Assembly: GCA_003523945.1 (NCBI GenBank)
Contig: DOFS01000063.1
Coordinates: forward strand, 1 to 11,579
Source: Nitrospiraceae bacterium
GTDB taxonomy: Bacteria > Nitrospirota > Nitrospiria > Nitrospirales > UBA8639
Direction: 5' to 3'
DNA: 11,579 nucleotides
In this document: in pieces, positions 8,668 through 11,579 of the stretch
How the letters are laid out: every line of letters starts with the position of its first letter
Numbering within the stretch: position 1 is the first letter of the stretch
The notes under the pieces: model-generated
Database searches by the model: none
Told to the model about the DNA's origin: nothing
The model's input: the letters and a program-made list of their open reading frames with translations, nothing else
Made by a program: the position numbers and the translations under genes

Positions 8668-8676
8668 TAAACACTT

Positions 8677-11579
8677 ATGGCTCTTGATCCACTTCATGCA
8701 AAGATCGATGAGTTCGTTGAAAAGTCAAAAGCACTTATCGGGAAGGAGATTTCTGAGCGAGAGTATTGGAACACGACTGCGACCCAAGACGCCATTCGAC
8801 ATTTTGCTTATGGAATCAGCGATGATAATCCTCTATGGCTCGACCCTCTTTATGCGTCAAAATCCCATGCTGGCCGTCAACTTGCTCCACCGACTTTTCT
8901 TACATCAATTTTGTACCCCCACCTACACGGCGAACCCATGGAAGTGCCTTTGTCGAATCTCATCGGAGACCTCGACTTTCAATGGTTTTCGCCCATCTTT
9001 CTTGGAGATTATTTTCGTGCGTCGGCAAAGATTACTGGAGTTTACGAATCAAAAAATCGTGAGGGTCGACGTTTAGTCTATATCGTCTCTGAGACATGTT
9101 ATTGGAATCAACATGATGTGATGGTTGGAATGGCATCGGGCACCATGGTGAGATATGCGCTCCCAGAAAACGAACTCCTTCTGAACCGCGCGATTTATCA
9201 CTATACCGAAGGGGAATTACAGCGCATCGGTGAAGCGCAGGCGTGTGAATATCGAAGAGGACAGGGTTCGTGGGCCAATGAAGATTTCGAGATTGGCCAA
9301 GAGCTACCCACCTTGGTTCGAGGGCCTTTGACCGTTGGAGATTTGATCTGTTGGCAAGCAGGCATTGGTCCATCCTATCGCCCCGGTTCACTCGGGTATC
9401 TGGATAATCTTAAAGCTCCGCACAATGCCGTCAAGAACCCTGTCACTCATTGGCCCGTCAAGTACTCTCAGCAGCATGAGGATTTTCTTTTAGCCTCTCA
9501 ACGAGGAATGCCCGCCCCCTTCGACAACGGTGTTATGCGTTTGGCATGGATCAGTCCCATGCTGACGAACTGGATAGGTGATTCAGGAACCTTGAAACGC
9601 TTATCCATCCAAATTTTGGAACCTAACCTTTATGGCGATACGACATGGTATCGAGGCGTTGTGGGTGGTAAGTTGCGCAATACCCAGGGAACCCTCTTAA
9701 AGATAAATGTGAGTGGGATCAATCAACTGAAGATGGTGACCACGAAAGGGACCGCCGAAGTTTTTGTCCCATTTGAACAGATCAAGAAATGCCAATCGGG
9801 CCCACACCTCACACGGCAGGACCTCCCCCATAGCCAGGAGACAACACCACAAGTTATTTATCAGCAATTTGAATCGCAAGCTCAGAAGACTCCGGACGCA
9901 TTAGCGCTTTCGTTTGAACACGAAGGTCTGACGTATGGGGCTCTCAACCAGCGAGCGAATCAACTCGCCCACCATCTCCGGTCATTGGGGGTCGGACCAG
10001 AAGTCTCTGTCGGCATTCTTATGGAACGCTCCATGGATGTGGTCGTGGCGATACTGGCAATTTTGAAGGCCGGAGGAGCCTATATCTATTTTGATCCGGA
10101 ATATCCAGTTCAGCGCGTAACGGTTATATTGGAAGACGCTCAAGTATTAATTCTCTTAACTCAGGAACAGCTGAAAACCCGTCTTCCCCAATATCCACCC
10201 ACCATCGTAATCGTCGATTCAATTCAAAATTTCCCCACAAAACGGAATGGCAACAACCCGGTCAATATTTGCTGCAATGAAAACCTTGCCTACCTGATGT
10301 ATACCTCGGGTTCAACAACGCAACCGAAAATAGTGGGTGTTCCCCATATCAGTTTATGCACGTATATCAACATACTCAAACAGTCTTTGAAGGTTGGCCC
10401 GGAGGACATCTTTTTACAAACAGCCTCCTTCGCTTTTTCCGCCTCTACTCGACAAATTTTTCTACCACTCTGCCTCGGAGCGACCGTACATATAGTCAAC
10501 ACGGAACAAAGACAAAATCCGGGCCTTTTGTATAAGGATATTTGTACGAGGCAGGTCACGGTCTGGGACACCGTTCCCAGTGTTTGGCATAACTGTGCCG
10601 AGACTGTTTTCGGGCTGGAACGGAGCCAACGGGCCTATCCAATCCATAATTCATTACGACTAATATTACTGACGGGTGAGGCCTTAAACGGAAAAACATT
10701 CAAACTGTGGAAGGACCGGTTGAATGACAACACGACGATAGTGAATTTGTACTCTCAGACCGAATCTGCCGGTACCGTCAGCTCTTATTCTGTGTCTCAT
10801 GAATGGGACAATCGAACCGGAAGCGTTCCGCTTGGTGATCCGCTCCCGGGAAGAACGGTTCATGTATTAGACAAAAACCTCCGGCTGGTTGAAGCGCAGG
10901 AATCCGGGCATATTTTTGTAGGGGGCGAACCGATGTCCAGGGGCTATTTCAACCAACCCGCCTTAACCAGTGAACGGTTTATCCCAGACCCCTTTGGGCA
11001 GGGTCCAGGCGGGAGGATTCTAGATACCGGAGACTTAGCCCGCTACCAATTGGATGGATCCCTTGAATGGATAGGCCGGAGCGATCAACAAGTGAAACTC
11101 AGAGGATTTCGAGTTGAACTTGGTGAAATCGAGACCATTCTTCGTCAGCACGAAGAAACCTCTGAGGTCATCGTCGTGCCCCGTGAAAATGGGCAAGGTG
11201 ACCAACGACTCGTGGCCTACCTTGTCCTCCATCGAGACCAGTTCGTAACGGTTGAGGAATTACGGATGTTTCTCTTGGAACGATTACCAACCTTCATGGT
11301 GCCAGCAGCTTTTGTCTTCCTCGAGGCCATGCCCTTTTTGCCCAATGGAAAAATTGATCGAAATTCCCTTCCGGAAGTCGTGATCGTGCAGCCAGACCTG
11401 GAAGAACGGGAAGGGGAGCCCCGTAACCCCCTAGAACTGAAAATAGCCCGCATTTGGGCAGAAGTACTCGGCCTCGATCGAATCAGTATCCATCATAATT
11501 TTTTCGAATTAGGAGGGCATTCTTTGCTTGCCAGCAAAGTGCTCGCAAGGATGAATGAGACATTTAATGTGGCTCTCTC
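8677..11579 (+). CDS. MaoC/FAS1-like double hot-dog dehydratase fused to non-canonical A domain and PCP (3' end outside window)
   Basis: The frame is open from the ATG at 8677 to the right edge (967 full codons). That ATG is the first possible start because an in-frame TAA sits at 8668. Residues about 1-370 resemble two-domain FAS1-like/MaoC dehydratases: an N-terminal hot-dog half with DDNPLW (49-54), where PhaJ-type hydratases have His instead of Trp, then LAPPTF (69-74); and a C-terminal half with FDNGVMRLAW (282-291) and YGDTTW (319-324). These enzymes add or remove water at a 3-hydroxyacyl/enoyl thioester. After a short linker (about 370-388), an A domain spans about 390-900, and a PCP begins near 915 with LGGHS (S949, codon 11521). 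A7 (TGD, 784-786), A8 and the catalytic K892 are normal. A2 reads IYFDP for VPLDP, A3 reads TSGSTTQPKI, A4 has Ser588 where the amino-group-binding Asp should be, and A5 reads NLYSQTE. The hand-aligned pocket is SARDLTLGTK. The substrate is therefore probably not an ordinary alpha-amino acid. No C domain precedes this A; the one ending the upstream protein may serve it. Confidence 0.93.
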   Translation, partial: MALDPLHAKIDEFVEKSKALIGKEISEREYWNTTATQDAIRHFAYGISDDNPLWLDPLYASKSHAGRQLAPPTFLTSILYPHLHGEPMEVPLSNLIGDLDFQWFSPIFLGDYFRASAKITGVYESKNREGRRLVYIVSETCYWNQHDVMVGMASGTMVRYALPENELLLNRAIYHYTEGELQRIGEAQACEYRRGQGSWANEDFEIGQELPTLVRGPLTVGDLICWQAGIGPSYRPGSLGYLDNLKAPHNAVKNPVTHWPVKYSQQHEDFLLASQRGMPAPFDNGVMRLAWISPMLTNWIGDSGTLKRLSIQILEPNLYGDTTWYRGVVGGKLRNTQGTLLKINVSGINQLKMVTTKGTAEVFVPFEQIKKCQSGPHLTRQDLPHSQETTPQVIYQQFESQAQKTPDALALSFEHEGLTYGALNQRANQLAHHLRSLGVGPEVSVGILMERSMDVVVAILAILKAGGAYIYFDPEYPVQRVTVILEDAQVLILLTQEQLKTRLPQYPPTIVIVDSIQNFPTKRNGNNPVNICCNENLAYLMYTSGSTTQPKIVGVPHISLCTYINILKQSLKVGPEDIFLQTASFAFSASTRQIFLPLCLGATVHIVNTEQRQNPGLLYKDICTRQVTVWDTVPSVWHNCAETVFGLERSQRAYPIHNSLRLILLTGEALNGKTFKLWKDRLNDNTTIVNLYSQTESAGTVSSYSVSHEWDNRTGSVPLGDPLPGRTVHVLDKNLRLVEAQESGHIFVGGEPMSRGYFNQPALTSERFIPDPFGQGPGGRILDTGDLARYQLDGSLEWIGRSDQQVKLRGFRVELGEIETILRQHEETSEVIVVPRENGQGDQRLVAYLVLHRDQFVTVEELRMFLLERLPTFMVPAAFVFLEAMPFLPNGKIDRNSLPEVVIVQPDLEEREGEPRNPLELKIARIWAEVLGLDRISIHHNFFELGGHSLLASKVLARMNETFNVAL

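Larger units (their letters stand above)
8336..8676. other. 341-bp noncoding gap between the second and third NRPS genes
   Basis: This is by far the longest gap between genes here; the other is 53 bp. It holds two T-runs (8382-8388, and a T8-A-T7 stretch at 8402-8417), an imperfect hairpin at 8348-8371, a longer dyad at 8480-8517 and a weak CAACG/CGTTG repeat at 8532-8547. A forward frame stays open across much of it (8316-8555), but its translation resembles no family I know and begins inside the upstream gene in another frame. No convincing -35/-10 pair was found by eye. It may carry a terminator or attenuator for the upstream gene, a promoter for the downstream gene, or the scar of a rearrangement. 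Confidence 0.6.

Noticed and set aside
8336..8676. Remnant of an insertion sequence or intron
   Set aside because: No terminal inverted repeats with flanking duplications, transposase motifs or intron cores could be seen; kept only as a possibility within the gap entry.
8500..8676. Sigma-70 promoter for the third gene
   Set aside because: Candidate boxes such as CATACT near 8560 have no matching -35 at acceptable spacing.
8684..9076. 130-residue forward frame
   Set aside because: It overlaps the N-terminal hot-dog domain in another frame, while the 8677 frame shows clear family motifs and stays open to the window end.

Overview
The window is one strand of a nonribosomal peptide synthetase (NRPS) locus. 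Three large genes all read rightward and fill about 96% of it. The first gene enters from the left edge already inside an adenylation (A) domain, and the third runs off the right edge inside a peptidyl carrier protein (PCP) domain, so the locus continues on both sides. I see no rRNA, tRNA, CRISPR array, insertion sequence or convincing reverse-strand gene. The host is a bacterium of medium G+C. NRPS sequence alone does not fix the phylum; a Gram-negative environmental lineage (cyanobacteria-like or Nitrospirota-like) is only a guess.

Layout. (1) 1-4892: two-module NRPS, partial A - PCP - C - A - PCP, ending at the carrier with no thioesterase, reductase, epimerase or second C domain. The first A pocket reads proline-like; the second has two acidic residues and probably takes a basic amino acid. 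(2) 4946-8335: an acyl-activating enzyme of the oxalyl-CoA synthetase/AAE3 type fused to a PCP and a terminal condensation (C) domain. It looks like an initiation protein that loads a carboxylic acid rather than an amino acid. (3) 8336-8676: a 341-bp noncoding gap with T-runs and two hairpins. (4) 8677 to the right edge: a double hot-dog MaoC/FAS1-like dehydratase fused directly to an A domain and a PCP. The A domain lacks the Asp that normally holds the alpha-amino group and has altered core motifs.

How the genes fit (inference). Protein 2 ends with a C domain that has no A domain of its own, while protein 3 has A-PCP with no C domain in front. The simplest reading is one module split over two proteins: protein 2 loads an acyl group and its C domain joins it to the unit on the protein 3 carrier. 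The dehydratase sits between the C and A parts and could alter a beta-hydroxy or enoyl group on a carrier-bound or CoA-bound intermediate. Protein 1 cannot pass its chain to protein 2 by standard rules, because protein 2 has no N-terminal C domain, so gene order probably does not match assembly order. The most unusual parts are the dehydratase-A-PCP fusion with its non-canonical A domain and the AAE3-type loading module.
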